IMG/VR virus record: IMGVR_UViG_3300043446_000252
Coordinates: 1-39,260 of that record
Direction: 5' to 3' (one strand)
Source of the DNA: a virus
Length of the DNA: 39,260 bases
The notes beneath the pieces are model-generated. The model made no database searches and was not told where the DNA came from. It saw nothing but the letters and a program-made list of their open reading frames with translations. The translations under genes and the position numbers were made by a program. Of the stretch, positions 1-8,689 are shown in pieces (the first letter of the stretch is position 1; every line of letters starts with the position of its first letter).

Positions 1-127
1 AAGCCACGGTGACTTTTGTCCCGTCCTCTTGCGTGTTCTCGAAGAACGACATCATCGCCTCGGTGTTAAGGATCAAACCTTCACCGATACGGCCCTTGGT
101 GGCATTCGTCAGTTTGATCAGCTTCAT
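1..127 (-). CDS. Partial small phage protein, N-terminus only
   Basis: The reading frame starts at an ATG whose first bases overlap the TGA of the upstream gene (ATGA, 4 nt) and runs off the left edge of the window, so only about 42 residues are visible. It begins MKLIKLTNATKGRIGEG and continues with ILNTEAMMSFFENTQ. The start resembles small phage and plasmid proteins that open with MKLIKLTN followed by a short beta-rich domain, but no function is known to me. The tight overlap with the 119-aa gene indicates co-translation at the 3' end of the tail-fibre operon. The C-terminus and any domain assignment need the neighbouring sequence. Confidence 0.6.
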   Translation of the reverse strand, partial: MKLIKLTNATKGRIGEGLILNTEAMMSFFENTQEDGTKVTVA

Positions 128-483
128 ACCTGCTCCACCCAAGAAGTCGTGGCTTCGTCCCACGAGTACCGCTTGTCGTCAGTCGGCATCGGTACAGGCG
201 CATCCCACAGACAGGTGCTTTCATTCAGCACCCATGACGGGTATGGCTGCGGAGGGATGAACGCATCGCGGCCCGCGTCATAGGTGTAGCCCAATCCCGC
301 ATAGTTCTTGCGGAATGGCGTACCACCAAGGGCGTGAATACCGCCGTGGGTGTTGTAGCTGGTCTGCTTGTAGACGTCGCCGGTACGCGCCGTCAGCTCG
401 TCTTCCCTGCCATTATCTTCATCACGACCTACAGTGACAAAGATAACGACGTTGTTTGCATCTAGCTTGGCAAAGTGCGCCAT
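124..483 (-). CDS. Conserved phage tail-region protein, 119 aa
   Basis: Function unknown. It begins MAHFAKLDANNVV and contains the stretches KQTSYNTHGGIHA, RKNYAGLGYTYD, DAFIPPQPYPSW and YSWDEATTSWVE. I recognise this pattern from many marine and freshwater phages, where it sits among tail-fibre genes. The alternating aromatic/proline-rich second half suggests a small beta-structured virion or fibre-associated protein (inference). It lies 11 nt after the glycine-rich fibre gene and overlaps the next gene by 4 nt, so it belongs to the same operon. Confidence 0.8.
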   Translation of the reverse strand: MAHFAKLDANNVVIFVTVGRDEDNGREDELTARTGDVYKQTSYNTHGGIHALGGTPFRKNYAGLGYTYDAGRDAFIPPQPYPSWVLNESTCLWDAPVPMPTDDKRYSWDEATTSWVEQV

Positions 484-494
484 GTTGACTCCTA

Positions 495-3400
495 TTATGA
501 GAATGTTACGGTTTCACTGGTTGTGGAAGTTGCAGTCACAGTATAAATCTTGTATCCCGAAACAGCCGTGGACAACGATGATGTAACGCCACCGCTGAAG
601 GTTGCGGTATAGGTGTCAGGAATCTTGATGATGACTACGCCTGAACCTCCAGCCGCACTTCCATAAGCAGTTGTGTATGCACCGCCACCGCCGCCACCGC
701 CGCTATTGGCTGTTCCTGCTGTAGCTACTGTTGACGGATGTTTAGCCCCAGTTCCACCGCCGCCCGTACCGCCAGTACCGGATGTTTTTGCGCTTTGATC
801 TACTCCTCCGCCACCACCACCGGCATAAGTTACAGAAGAACCTGAAATGGACGAAGCGACACCATTCCCTCCATTGCCTCCACCGCTAGATGTTGCATTA
901 GCGCCAACTGCTCCAGCACCACCACCTGCTCCACCATTGGTGTAAGTTGCAAAATCGCTATTTGATGAACCGCCAGCGTAGCCTTGATTAGCTGTTCCAG
1001 AGCCACCAGCACCGCTAGTAGCACCACCGCCACCACCGCCGCCGCTTCCCCCTGTCAAACCATTGATATTTGTATCTCCACCACCACCACCGCCGCCAGT
1101 TGATGTGATAGTTGAAAATACTGAATTTGCGCCACTAGAACCTTGATTAGGAGATGTTGTTGCGCGAGCGCCTCCTGCACCAACCGTTACCGTGTAGTTA
1201 GTCCCCGGAACAATGGTTAACGCAGATTCAGCCGATGCTCCACCACCACTTGTTCCAGCAGACGTTCTAAAGCCACCTCCCCCGCCAGCACCGAGATTTC
1301 CACCGCCGCCACCGCCGCCAGCCACCACAAGATAATCAGCCAAGAAATTAGGCCGGAAAGTAACCGTCTCGCTAGTCGTGCTGGTCGCAGTTACCGAGTA
1401 GATGTTGAACCCGCTTGAATTGGTCAGGCTCTTTGTAACACCGCTGGAGAACACTGCGCCAATGCTGTCGCGTACTTTTAGTATGACAACGCCGCTACCG
1501 CCAGCAGCACCCCAAGAATTGCTAGGCATTCCACCGCCGCCGCCACCTGTGTTTGCCGTACCTGCAACTGCTGCTGTTGTAAGATTTATGCCACCTGCAC
1601 CACCGCCTCCTGTGCCGCCGGTTGAGCGTGTGCCGGGCGAACCAGCAACCCCGCCACCCCCGCCGCCAGCGTATGTAACTGACGATCCGCTAATGCTAGA
1701 CGCTACGCCGTTGCCGCCGTTGCCGCCAACACCGCTTGATCCTGCGCCTCCTACTGCACCAGCGCCACCGCCGCCACCGCCGTTGTTTTCATCAATATTT
1801 GATGATCCCCCGGCATAACCTTGACTTGCAGTTCCGCTGCCGCCAGATCGTTGCGTATTTGCATACCAACCAGCGCCGCCGCCTGATCCACCGCTTGAGC
1901 CATCAGCTACAGCAAGTGATCCATCGCCAGCACCGCCGCCGCCCCCTGTTGATGTAATCGTAGAAAAAACAGAGTTTGATCCGTTTACACCTTTTGCAGA
2001 AACGCTGCCGCTTCCAGCGCCGCCACCACCAACAGTAACGGTATAAGCAGTTCCAAGCGTGATGCTTTTAGAAGTTTCAGCCGCCGCACCGCCGCCACTT
2101 GTACCTGCTGATGTACGGAAACCGCCAGCACCACCACCGCCCCAGCCACCACCACCAGCGCCACCCGCTACAACAAGGTAGTCAATGGTTGGCGAAGTCG
2201 AGAACGTCACAGTCTCACTGGTCGTTGAGGTTGCCGTAATACTGTAGATGTTGAAGCCAGAGACAGCACCGCTGAACGTGTAGGTCACGCCAGAAGAGAA
2301 TGTGGCAAAAATAGTGTTGGGCATTCTGAGGATGACTACGCCGCTGCCGCCAGCGCCGCCCGTGCCGGATGAAGATACTGCACCAGCACCACCGCCTCCG
2401 CCGCCAGTATTGGCTGTGCCGGATGTTGCTGTTCCCGAAGCTGCGCCGCCGCCGCCACCACCTGTTCCTCCGGAACTACTTGTCCCGCCTCCTCCCCCGC
2501 CACCAGCATAAGTAACTGATGATCCTGTAATGCTTGATGCCGAACCGTTGCCGCCATTAGCAGTGGTTGCCGCAGCGCCTGCTCCACCGCCGCCACCGCC
2601 AGCTACTCCATTGCCTTGACCCGCAGCTCCGTTGTTACCTTGGCTTGGAGTAGTCGATGGCGTGTTACCCGATCCAGCCGTTCCACCAGCGGCGTATCCA
2701 CCACCGCCAGAACCACCGCTGCTTGCTTGCCCACCCGCTTCACTTCCAGCTTTGCCGCCGCCAGCCGATGTAATTGTGCTGAATACGGAATTTGATCCAC
2801 TTGTCGGGGCGGTTGATCTTGCTACTGCTCCAGTACCACCAGCGCCAACCGTGACCGTATAAGCAGTGCCAAGCGTGATAGCAAGTCCATTTGCAGTTCT
2901 GTAGCCGCCTGCTCCACCGCCGCCACCGTAATCAAGCCCGGTAAAAACTTCAGCACCTCCGCCACCGCCACCCGCAACAACCAAGTAGTCAGCCGAGGGC
3001 GAAGTCGAGAACGTCACAGTCTCCGAAGTGGTCGAAGTCGCTGTGATTGAATAGATGTTGTATCCGCTGACTGCGCTGCTGAACGAATAGGTTACGCCGC
3101 TTGAAAATGTGGCATAAGCAGTCGATGGCACTTTGATGATGACGATGCCAGAACCGCCCGCGCCGGATGGAGTTCCACCGTTTGCACCGGACGCACCCCC
3201 ACCACCTCCAAGATTTGCCGTTCCGTTTGAGCCTGCCGCACCATCGTTGCCGCCGTTGCCGCCTCCTCCCGTTCCACCTGCCCCGCGAGTTTTGTTGCTC
3301 GACGCACCACCGCCTCCACCTCCGGCATAAGTGACGCTTGACCCGGTAATTGAATTCGCTGTGCCTGCGCCACCTGCGCCCGATGCGCCTGACGTTCCAT

Positions 3401-3813
3401 CTGCGCCAACAGCACTTGAGCCGCCGCCACCGCCCGATGCCGATCCTGATCCAAAAGAACCCCCTGCAAAACCTTGGCCCGAAACTCCTGTGCCGCCTGC
3501 CGTTCCTTCCGAGCCGCCGCCGCCCGAACCACCATTTTTTCCATTAGCAGGAGAAACAAGCGCAGCACCACCACCACCGCCGCCGGTGGAAGTGGTCGTG
3601 TTAAATACCGAATCCGAACCGTTGTTTCCTCTTGCATTTCCACCACTAACTGCCGCGCCGCCTGCACCAACTGTTACCGTGTAGGCTATGCCATACGATA
3701 GTAATTGCGAAGTTAAAGATTGATAGCCACCCGCGCCGCCACCACCGGACGTTCCTGATCCGCTATCCCTTGCATTGCCACCCGACCCACCCCCTGCTAC
3801 AACAAGGAAGTCA
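495..3813 (-). repeat. Four tandem glycine-rich modules inside the fibre gene
   Basis: The coding sequence divides at the four LVVAGG starts into units of roughly 3813-2995, 2994-2185, 2184-1341 and 1340-495. The unit length is 810-846 nt and always in frame. Units agree best at their ends (the LVVAGG start, and the TSTTSETVTFS end) and differ in the length of internal Gly-rich tracts. This is the pattern expected of in-frame duplication followed by divergence. Confidence 0.85.
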
Positions 3814-3863
3814 GCAGTGATGCCAGCGCCGCCCGTCAGGAAAAAGTTTCTAGCGGAAAACAT
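495..3863 (-). CDS. Glycine-rich modular tail fibre / adhesin, 1122 aa
   Basis: Predicted receptor-binding or fibre-tip protein. After a short leader (MFSARNFFLTGGAG) the protein is four tandem modules of about 270-280 residues. Each opens with DYLVVAGGGGGG (DFLVVAGGG in the first), runs through long Gly/Ser/Ala/Thr tracts containing YTVTVGAGG, GSSVTYAGGGGGG and a GSGVVI(I/L)K strand, and ends with a conserved connector including (G)VT and TATSTTSETVTFS. The last module stops exactly at SETVTFS. Similar glycine-rich sandwich domains are known from phage adhesins, where Gly-rich loops form the host-binding tip. Its start overlaps the preceding TAA by 1 nt (TAATG). Codon use is more AT-rich than in the fibre gene at 5.1-7.8 kb, which fits exchange of fibre modules. 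Confidence 0.85.
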   Translation of the reverse strand: MFSARNFFLTGGAGITADFLVVAGGGSGGNARDSGSGTSGGGGAGGYQSLTSQLLSYGIAYTVTVGAGGAAVSGGNARGNNGSDSVFNTTTSTGGGGGGAALVSPANGKNGGSGGGGSEGTAGGTGVSGQGFAGGSFGSGSASGGGGGSSAVGADGTSGASGAGGAGTANSITGSSVTYAGGGGGGASSNKTRGAGGTGGGGNGGNDGAAGSNGTANLGGGGGASGANGGTPSGAGGSGIVIIKVPSTAYATFSSGVTYSFSSAVSGYNIYSITATSTTSETVTFSTSPSADYLVVAGGGGGGAEVFTGLDYGGGGGAGGYRTANGLAITLGTAYTVTVGAGGTGAVARSTAPTSGSNSVFSTITSAGGGKAGSEAGGQASSGGSGGGGYAAGGTAGSGNTPSTTPSQGNNGAAGQGNGVAGGGGGGAGAAATTANGGNGSASSITGSSVTYAGGGGGGGTSSSGGTGGGGGGAASGTATSGTANTGGGGGGAGAVSSSGTGGAGGSGVVILRMPNTIFATFSSGVTYTFSGAVSGFNIYSITATSTTSETVTFSTSPTIDYLVVAGGAGGGGWGGGGAGGFRTSAGTSGGGAAAETSKSITLGTAYTVTVGGGGAGSGSVSAKGVNGSNSVFSTITSTGGGGGAGDGSLAVADGSSGGSGGGAGWYANTQRSGGSGTASQGYAGGSSNIDENNGGGGGGAGAVGGAGSSGVGGNGGNGVASSISGSSVTYAGGGGGGVAGSPGTRSTGGTGGGGAGGINLTTAAVAGTANTGGGGGGMPSNSWGAAGGSGVVILKVRDSIGAVFSSGVTKSLTNSSGFNIYSVTATSTTSETVTFRPNFLADYLVVAGGGGGGGNLGAGGGGGFRTSAGTSGGGASAESALTIVPGTNYTVTVGAGGARATTSPNQGSSGANSVFSTITSTGGGGGGGDTNINGLTGGSGGGGGGGATSGAGGSGTANQGYAGGSSNSDFATYTNGGAGGGAGAVGANATSSGGGNGGNGVASSISGSSVTYAGGGGGGVDQSAKTSGTGGTGGGGTGAKHPSTVATAGTANSGGGGGGGAYTTAYGSAAGGSGVVIIKIPDTYTATFSGGVTSSLSTAVSGYKIYTVTATSTTSETVTFS

Positions 3864-5122
3864 TATGGTGTGTATCCTTGAGCAATGTTGCCGTACCAGT
3901 TGGTTCCGTCAGACACAAACGTCAGAATATCCATCTTGCCAGCAGTCGCCGTAATCGTCGGCGCACCAGCAGTTCCCCACTTCACGCTCGTGAAAGTGGC
4001 TGTTCCGTTACCCGTCGATGCGGCCTGCTTGAGCAACAGCGTGAACGACTTACCCGCCACTGCAGTTGGCATCGTGAAAGTACATGCAGTCGATGCGGTC
4101 AGAGTCGCGGTTTGCAGCGTTCCGTTGGCCAGAGAAAGGGTGTTGGAAGTTGTGACCGTGCCAATTGCAACCACGCCTTCAATGTAGTCACCACCAAGCA
4201 CAAGTTCTTTAGAACCAGATGGGCTAGTTGTCGTCCCCAGCAGCAAGTTACCGCTGGAGTCGATACGCATGCGTTCTGCGTAAGTTCCGGCACTAGAAGT
4301 CCAAAATGCAAGAGGGAAATTATTTGTAGAAGCCACAATTCCCGAACCAGCCGAAATATCATATCCAAGCAACACACTGGCATCATTTGTGGCAAGACCT
4401 ATTCTTGCGATATTTCTAAAATTAGTAGAACCAACTTGAGTGCCAGCACTAATTACAGTCAATTTATCTGAAGGCGAACTCGTACCAATACCCACGTTGC
4501 CGGAGGAGTCGATACGCATCTTTTCTGTGCCAGCTTGCAAGAATGCAGTGGCGCTGCCAATCATGGAAATAGACGAACTGTTTGCTACGTTGTCAGAGAA
4601 CTGCAATGTAGCAGCGTATCCACTTCCGTTGCTTTCAACGCGCAACCCAATGTTGCCGCCAACAGTAGTGCTAGTGCCAGATGTGCGAACGGTTAGAGGA
4701 TACGACGATGAAGTCGTACCAATCCCTACGTTGCCGCTGGAGTCGATACGCATTCTCTCGCTGCCGTTGGTGCTGGCCGTCATTATGTTCGCGCCGGTTG
4801 CTGACAGCGCAAGCGTACCGGCGTTGGTCAATGTTGGGCTAGACAATCCACCAGCAGTCAACGTCGTGCCGTTAAAGGTCAGGTTGGCAGAGCCGGTCAA
4901 CGTGCCAGAACTGTTGTAGATCACTTGCGTGGTCGATCCGGGTACAGTGCCGGTTGCTTTGCTTGCAATCGTCTGCACCGTTCCGCCGCTGTCCTTGTAG
5001 TACAGCTTTCCATCATTGGTGTTGATCGCCAGTTCGCCTGCCGCAAGGTTTGCAGCTAGCGGTACAGCAGAGCCAGTCGTGCTGTAGTAAAGCTGAATCG
5101 GCGTGTATCCAGTAGCAGCCAT
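3863..5122 (-). CDS. Tail fibre / virion structural protein with GNVGIGT repeats, 419 aa
   Basis: I chose the ATG at 5122 (MAATGYTPIQLYY): it overlaps the upstream TGA by 1 nt and has a strong GGAGGT ribosome-binding site. The longer frame upstream merely reads into the neighbouring gene. Residues 1-60 contain LAAGELAINTNDGKLYYKD, a common phage fibre module. The middle has at least three MRIDSSGNVGIGT repeats typical of trimeric fibre beta-helices. The C-terminus ends in a small beta domain (TFVSDGTNWYGNIAQGYTP). No intramolecular chaperone/peptidase domain is visible. It is co-translated with the fibre genes on both sides. The probable role is as a fibre shaft; the receptor is unknown. Confidence 0.8.
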   Translation of the reverse strand: MAATGYTPIQLYYSTTGSAVPLAANLAAGELAINTNDGKLYYKDSGGTVQTIASKATGTVPGSTTQVIYNSSGTLTGSANLTFNGTTLTAGGLSSPTLTNAGTLALSATGANIMTASTNGSERMRIDSSGNVGIGTTSSSYPLTVRTSGTSTTVGGNIGLRVESNGSGYAATLQFSDNVANSSSISMIGSATAFLQAGTEKMRIDSSGNVGIGTSSPSDKLTVISAGTQVGSTNFRNIARIGLATNDASVLLGYDISAGSGIVASTNNFPLAFWTSSAGTYAERMRIDSSGNLLLGTTTSPSGSKELVLGGDYIEGVVAIGTVTTSNTLSLANGTLQTATLTASTACTFTMPTAVAGKSFTLLLKQAASTGNGTATFTSVKWGTAGAPTITATAGKMDILTFVSDGTNWYGNIAQGYTP

Positions 5123-7821
5123 CAGAAAGTACCTCCAGAGATTCCGCCAGTGATCGCCCCGGTGGAAGGATTGCAAGTTATCGAAGAGTTTACCAACTGC
5201 CCCAAGTTGCCGGAAGTCGCGCTGACAAACGTCAGATAGTTCGTGGCATTGGTTGAGTTGCTCGTGATCGCCACGTTCGTCGCGTTCGTGGCCGTCCCGG
5301 CGGTTGCCGCATTCAAGTTGGCCACTTGCGTCGTGCTGGCCACCGTGAAAGGCGCTGTGCCGGTCGCAACGGTCGAGGTGATCACACCAGACGCGGAGAT
5401 GGTCGTAAACGCGCCCGACGTCGGGGTGGTTGCGCCTACCGTGCCGTTGATGTTGATTGAGGCCGTTCCGGTCAGGTTGGTGACCGTACCCGATGAGGGA
5501 GTGCCCAGCGCCCCGCCATTGACCACAAACGCCCCAGCGGAACCCACATTGGTTCCCAGCGCCGTCAGCACGCCTGTGCCGGTGTTGGTGGTCGAGGGAG
5601 CCACTCCAGCCCCGCCGCCGATCACCAGAGCATTCGCCGCCAGTGCGGAACTGGATGCAATCGTGGTCGAGCCTGAGAAGTACGGAATGCCGCCGCTGGT
5701 TCCGCCGCTCAGTCCGGTGCCGCCGTAGGTCACGCCGACCGTGCCAGAGGTGATCTGGTTGCCGTTGATCGCAATCGAGGTGTTGCTGGCGGAGGTGATC
5801 TGCCCCTGCGCGTTGATCGCAATTGTCGGCACGCTAGAGGCCGAGCCGTAGGTCGCCGCCGTGACGCCAGTGTTGCTGATGTTGAAAGTCGTCGCCGGGG
5901 ACAGATTCAGTCCCGTGCCGGCGGTGTAGGTGATCGGGGCGTTGAACTGCAGGAACACCAAGGCTGTCGTTCCCACCACAATCGGCAGTGTCGTCTGCTG
6001 CACCCACGCCGTTGAGGCGTTGGTTCCAGACAGAACCAGAACATAGTCGCCAGCGTCAATCTCGTTCGTTCCTGTGCCGCTGGTGTCGTAGTCTGTGGCA
6101 CGAGTCAGGATGAACGGCGTTCCCGCGCTACCTGCCTGCGTGACGGTATAGATGCCATTGTAAGGCTGGTTTGCTCCGGCCTCGTCCTTCACCAGCAGTC
6201 GTTGCGTCGCTGTCGGCGATCCGCCACCAAAAGACAGCGCGCCGTTCGCATTCGCGGTGATCGTTGCGCCAACCCCGGATGACCCGTTGTTGTAGGTATA
6301 GGCCGGCAGCGCGGCGGTCGATGCGTAATTGACCGGCTGGTGATAGTTCAGGCCAGAGGCAATCGAGTCAACATACTGCTTGGTGGCCGCCTGCAGGTCA
6401 GATGTCGGGTCTTGCGTCAGGGTGACTGAGGTCAGTCCGGCCAGCGTGGTCGTGGTTCCGCCCAGCGATACCGAGGTCGAGCCAATCGTCAGCGAACTGT
6501 TGGTAAGCCCACTGTTCGGGATGTTGGTAAAGGTGTTGGTTGACCCGCTGATCGACTTGTTGGTCAGCGTCTGGACTCCAGACAGCGTCGCAACCGTCGA
6601 GTCAATTGCAATCGTGACCGGCGACGAGCCGTTATACGAAGTGCCCGACAGCCCGGTGCCGATGGTCAGGGCATTGGTTGCCGTCGCAGTGATGGTGGTC
6701 GAGCCGCCCAGACTGACGGTCGATCCGTTGATCGTCACGGAGCTGTTGGTCAGGCTGCCGTTGCCGATGTTGGTCAGCGTGTTGGCCGATCCGCTGATGG
6801 TTTTGTTGGTCAGCGTCTGCGTGTCTGTCAGGGTGGCGACGACCGTGTTGTCGATGCTGATCGTGCCGGTCGAGGTGATCGGGCCGCCAGTGAGGCCGGT
6901 TCCCGTGGCCACCGAGGTCACACCAGAGCCAGAGGCCAGCGACGTCCATGCGCCGTTGATGTATCCCTCAAACAGCGCAATGTCGGTGTTGTAGCGCAAC
7001 ATGCCGTTGATCGGGACGCCTGCTCGCGCAGCCGTTCCGCCCTTTGGCAAGGTAACGCTCGCCGTGCCCGGAAGCACCGGGTTGTCTGCAATGCTGATCG
7101 TCGGGGTGGTCGTGCTGTTCACCACGGAGATCTGATCGGCCGTGCCAAGGACGTTGGTCACCGTTCCGCTGGTGACAGAGCCAGAGGACGCAGAGGTGAT
7201 CCGGCCAAAGCCATCGACCGTGATCGTTGAGTAGTTGTACGTTCCCGGCGTGACCGTGGTGGTGTCCAAGGCAATCGTCGGATTGCCGGCACCATTTCCA
7301 TCGGTCACCAAAATCTCGCCGGAGGTGCCGTAGATCTGGCGCCCAGCGATCAGCGATCCGCCCACCACCGCCAGCATCCCGGTGCCGCCGACAGACGCCA
7401 GCGCCGCAGGCAGGCCAGTCAAGGACAGGTCAGGGTTGCCCGAGACGCCATCGCCGTTGGTGACGCTCAATCCGTTGCCGCTGACCGTCACAGAGCGGGC
7501 CGTGACGCTGCCGGAGCCGGTCTTGGCTATCAATCCATTGCCGGCGGCTTCCAGCGAGCCAGAGGCGCCATTTAGCGTGATCTCAAGGGTGGATTGCGCC
7601 CCGTTGTCTACAAGCCCGACGCCCGTGCCGCCGGCCAGCGCGCGGCTGTTGGGCAGCGTCGGCTCCTGATTCAGCGTCAGGAAAGTCTGAGTCTGGCTCG
7701 GCGACGCAGCAATCGCGCCCGTGGTCGTCTGAACCGTCTGGCCATTCTGGACGATTGGAACGGCTTCGGTGCCGGTTATCGTCCCTGCCTGCGGGAGCTG
7801 AGTGATTTGTACATTTGCCAT
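5122..7821 (-). CDS. Large repetitive tail-fibre protein, 899 aa
   Basis: It begins MANVQITQLPQAGTITGTE, a short N-terminal motif shared with the gene at 10.3-10.9 kb and probably a virion-attachment segment. The middle is a low-complexity Ser/Thr/Gly beta-helix-like region with repeats built around TLTNKTISGS and GSTVSLGGSTTI. Around residues 480-640 is a globular module (ATKQYVDSIASGLNYHQPV through NGIYTVTQAG and TRATDYDTSG) found in many phage fibres. Further Gly/Thr repeats follow to the end. No enzymatic motif is visible. Its TAA overlaps nothing downstream except the next ATG by 1 nt. This is likely the main fibre or tailspike shaft of the virion. Confidence 0.85.
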   Translation of the reverse strand: MANVQITQLPQAGTITGTEAVPIVQNGQTVQTTTGAIAASPSQTQTFLTLNQEPTLPNSRALAGGTGVGLVDNGAQSTLEITLNGASGSLEAAGNGLIAKTGSGSVTARSVTVSGNGLSVTNGDGVSGNPDLSLTGLPAALASVGGTGMLAVVGGSLIAGRQIYGTSGEILVTDGNGAGNPTIALDTTTVTPGTYNYSTITVDGFGRITSASSGSVTSGTVTNVLGTADQISVVNSTTTPTISIADNPVLPGTASVTLPKGGTAARAGVPINGMLRYNTDIALFEGYINGAWTSLASGSGVTSVATGTGLTGGPITSTGTISIDNTVVATLTDTQTLTNKTISGSANTLTNIGNGSLTNSSVTINGSTVSLGGSTTITATATNALTIGTGLSGTSYNGSSPVTIAIDSTVATLSGVQTLTNKSISGSTNTFTNIPNSGLTNSSLTIGSTSVSLGGTTTTLAGLTSVTLTQDPTSDLQAATKQYVDSIASGLNYHQPVNYASTAALPAYTYNNGSSGVGATITANANGALSFGGGSPTATQRLLVKDEAGANQPYNGIYTVTQAGSAGTPFILTRATDYDTSGTGTNEIDAGDYVLVLSGTNASTAWVQQTTLPIVVGTTALVFLQFNAPITYTAGTGLNLSPATTFNISNTGVTAATYGSASSVPTIAINAQGQITSASNTSIAINGNQITSGTVGVTYGGTGLSGGTSGGIPYFSGSTTIASSSALAANALVIGGGAGVAPSTTNTGTGVLTALGTNVGSAGAFVVNGGALGTPSSGTVTNLTGTASININGTVGATTPTSGAFTTISASGVITSTVATGTAPFTVASTTQVANLNAATAGTATNATNVAITSNSTNATNYLTFVSATSGNLGQLVNSSITCNPSTGAITGGISGGTF

Positions 7822-8162
7822 TATGGACTCGGACTCAAAGTGTCAAGGTTGCCGTTGTTCTCTGGAGTCTGAGTGTTCTGCTCCGGAGACAACACCCACT
7901 GCGCGTCTCCCGTGGTCACGATGGCGTCAGGATCGACAGCAACGCTCACATCAGGCCGTGGAAACCGCAGATTGATCCGCTCGGTCTGCCGCGCAGGCAG
8001 GCGGTACGGATCGAGTTGATCCTTGCACCCCTGATCGCACACACGCAATCCGGGGAAGTTGGTATCGCTTGAAAAGCACGACAGCGCACGCTTCATCTTG
8101 CATCGGTCGCATACGCCGATGGCAAGAGTCGAGTTGCCGCGAGTGTCGAGAAAGCGCGGCAT
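7821..8162 (-). CDS. Small cysteine-motif phage protein, 113 aa
   Basis: It begins MPRFLDTRGNSTLAIGVCDRC. The first half carries C18-x2-C21 and later VCDQGCKDQLDPYRLPARQ, a spacing suggesting a zinc-ribbon or other metal-stabilised fold. The C-terminal third is Pro/Asn-rich and probably disordered. I recognise the FLDTRG...STLAIG...DPYRLPARQ pattern from phage virion clusters next to connector genes; function unknown. In this genome its gene overlaps the homing endonuclease stop by 1 nt and the fibre start by 1 nt. Without the endonuclease it would directly follow the adaptor gene. Confidence 0.75.
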   Translation of the reverse strand: MPRFLDTRGNSTLAIGVCDRCKMKRALSCFSSDTNFPGLRVCDQGCKDQLDPYRLPARQTERINLRFPRPDVSVAVDPDAIVTTGDAQWVLSPEQNTQTPENNGNLDTLSPSP

Positions 8163-8689
8163 CAGCGAGTTCTTCCCTGTGCGACGAGCGTAGCCCGACG
8201 AGAAGCAACTCGCTTAGCAATTTGCTCGGGCGTTTGTTTGCGGCCTTTTTTTGCCGCCGACAATTTGGCGCGAATCTCTTTAGATGTGACAGTGCCTTTG
8301 TTGGCTGGAGCCCTGCCAATCATCCAAGGCGTTTCGCGTTTTTTGCCCTTAAGAGGGCTGACATAATCTTTACCGCGAGGCTTTGTCGTAGGTGGCTTGC
8401 TACCACCGACAGCAAGATTCCAGCCGATTCCCTCGGCGGAGCGCAACTTCGCCTCAAGTTCGTAGCAGTAAATCTCGTCAGAAATCACAACGACCGTTTT
8501 GATTAAATTGTCCCAACCATGCTTAGAAATTGCATTTGCAAGCATAGGATTTTCATGCCTGCCTTTGGAATGAGCCCACTTGTGGCCATATAGCCAACGC
8601 TTGCCAGCATTTTTAGATACGCCAACATACCCCTCAGACATAATGTCAGAGTGATGCTTTGCGCGAATCCAATAGACTTGTGCGTTCAT
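8162..8689 (-). CDS. GIY-YIG homing endonuclease with NUMOD3-like tail, 175 aa
   Basis: Predicted mobile, site-specific DNA endonuclease. The N-terminal domain shows the GIY-YIG signature in variant form: VYW at 5-7, GYVGVS at 20-25, catalytic-type Arg31 (KRW), Glu77/Glu79 (ELEAKL) and GWNLAVGG with Asn91. Residues 105-165 contain SPLKGKKRETPW, NKGTVTSKEIRAKLSAAKKG and TPEQIAKRVASRR, typical of NUMOD3 DNA-binding repeats in free-standing homing enzymes. It is inserted between the head-tail adaptor and the small Cys protein, overlapping upstream by ATGA and downstream by 1 nt. The gene is visibly more AT-rich than its neighbours, which supports recent acquisition. The cleavage site cannot be read from the sequence. 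Confidence 0.85.
   Translation of the reverse strand: MNAQVYWIRAKHHSDIMSEGYVGVSKNAGKRWLYGHKWAHSKGRHENPMLANAISKHGWDNLIKTVVVISDEIYCYELEAKLRSAEGIGWNLAVGGSKPPTTKPRGKDYVSPLKGKKRETPWMIGRAPANKGTVTSKEIRAKLSAAKKGRKQTPEQIAKRVASRRATLVAQGRTR

Noticed and set aside
1402-3684. Several proline-rich plus-strand frames in the glycine-rich fibre gene
   Set aside because: GGN codons read in reverse give proline; they are complements of the glycine tracts.
495-3813. Possible CRISPR array or tandem DNA repeats
   Set aside because: The repeats are in-frame protein modules of over 800 nt with degenerate DNA; no short direct repeats with unique spacers exist.
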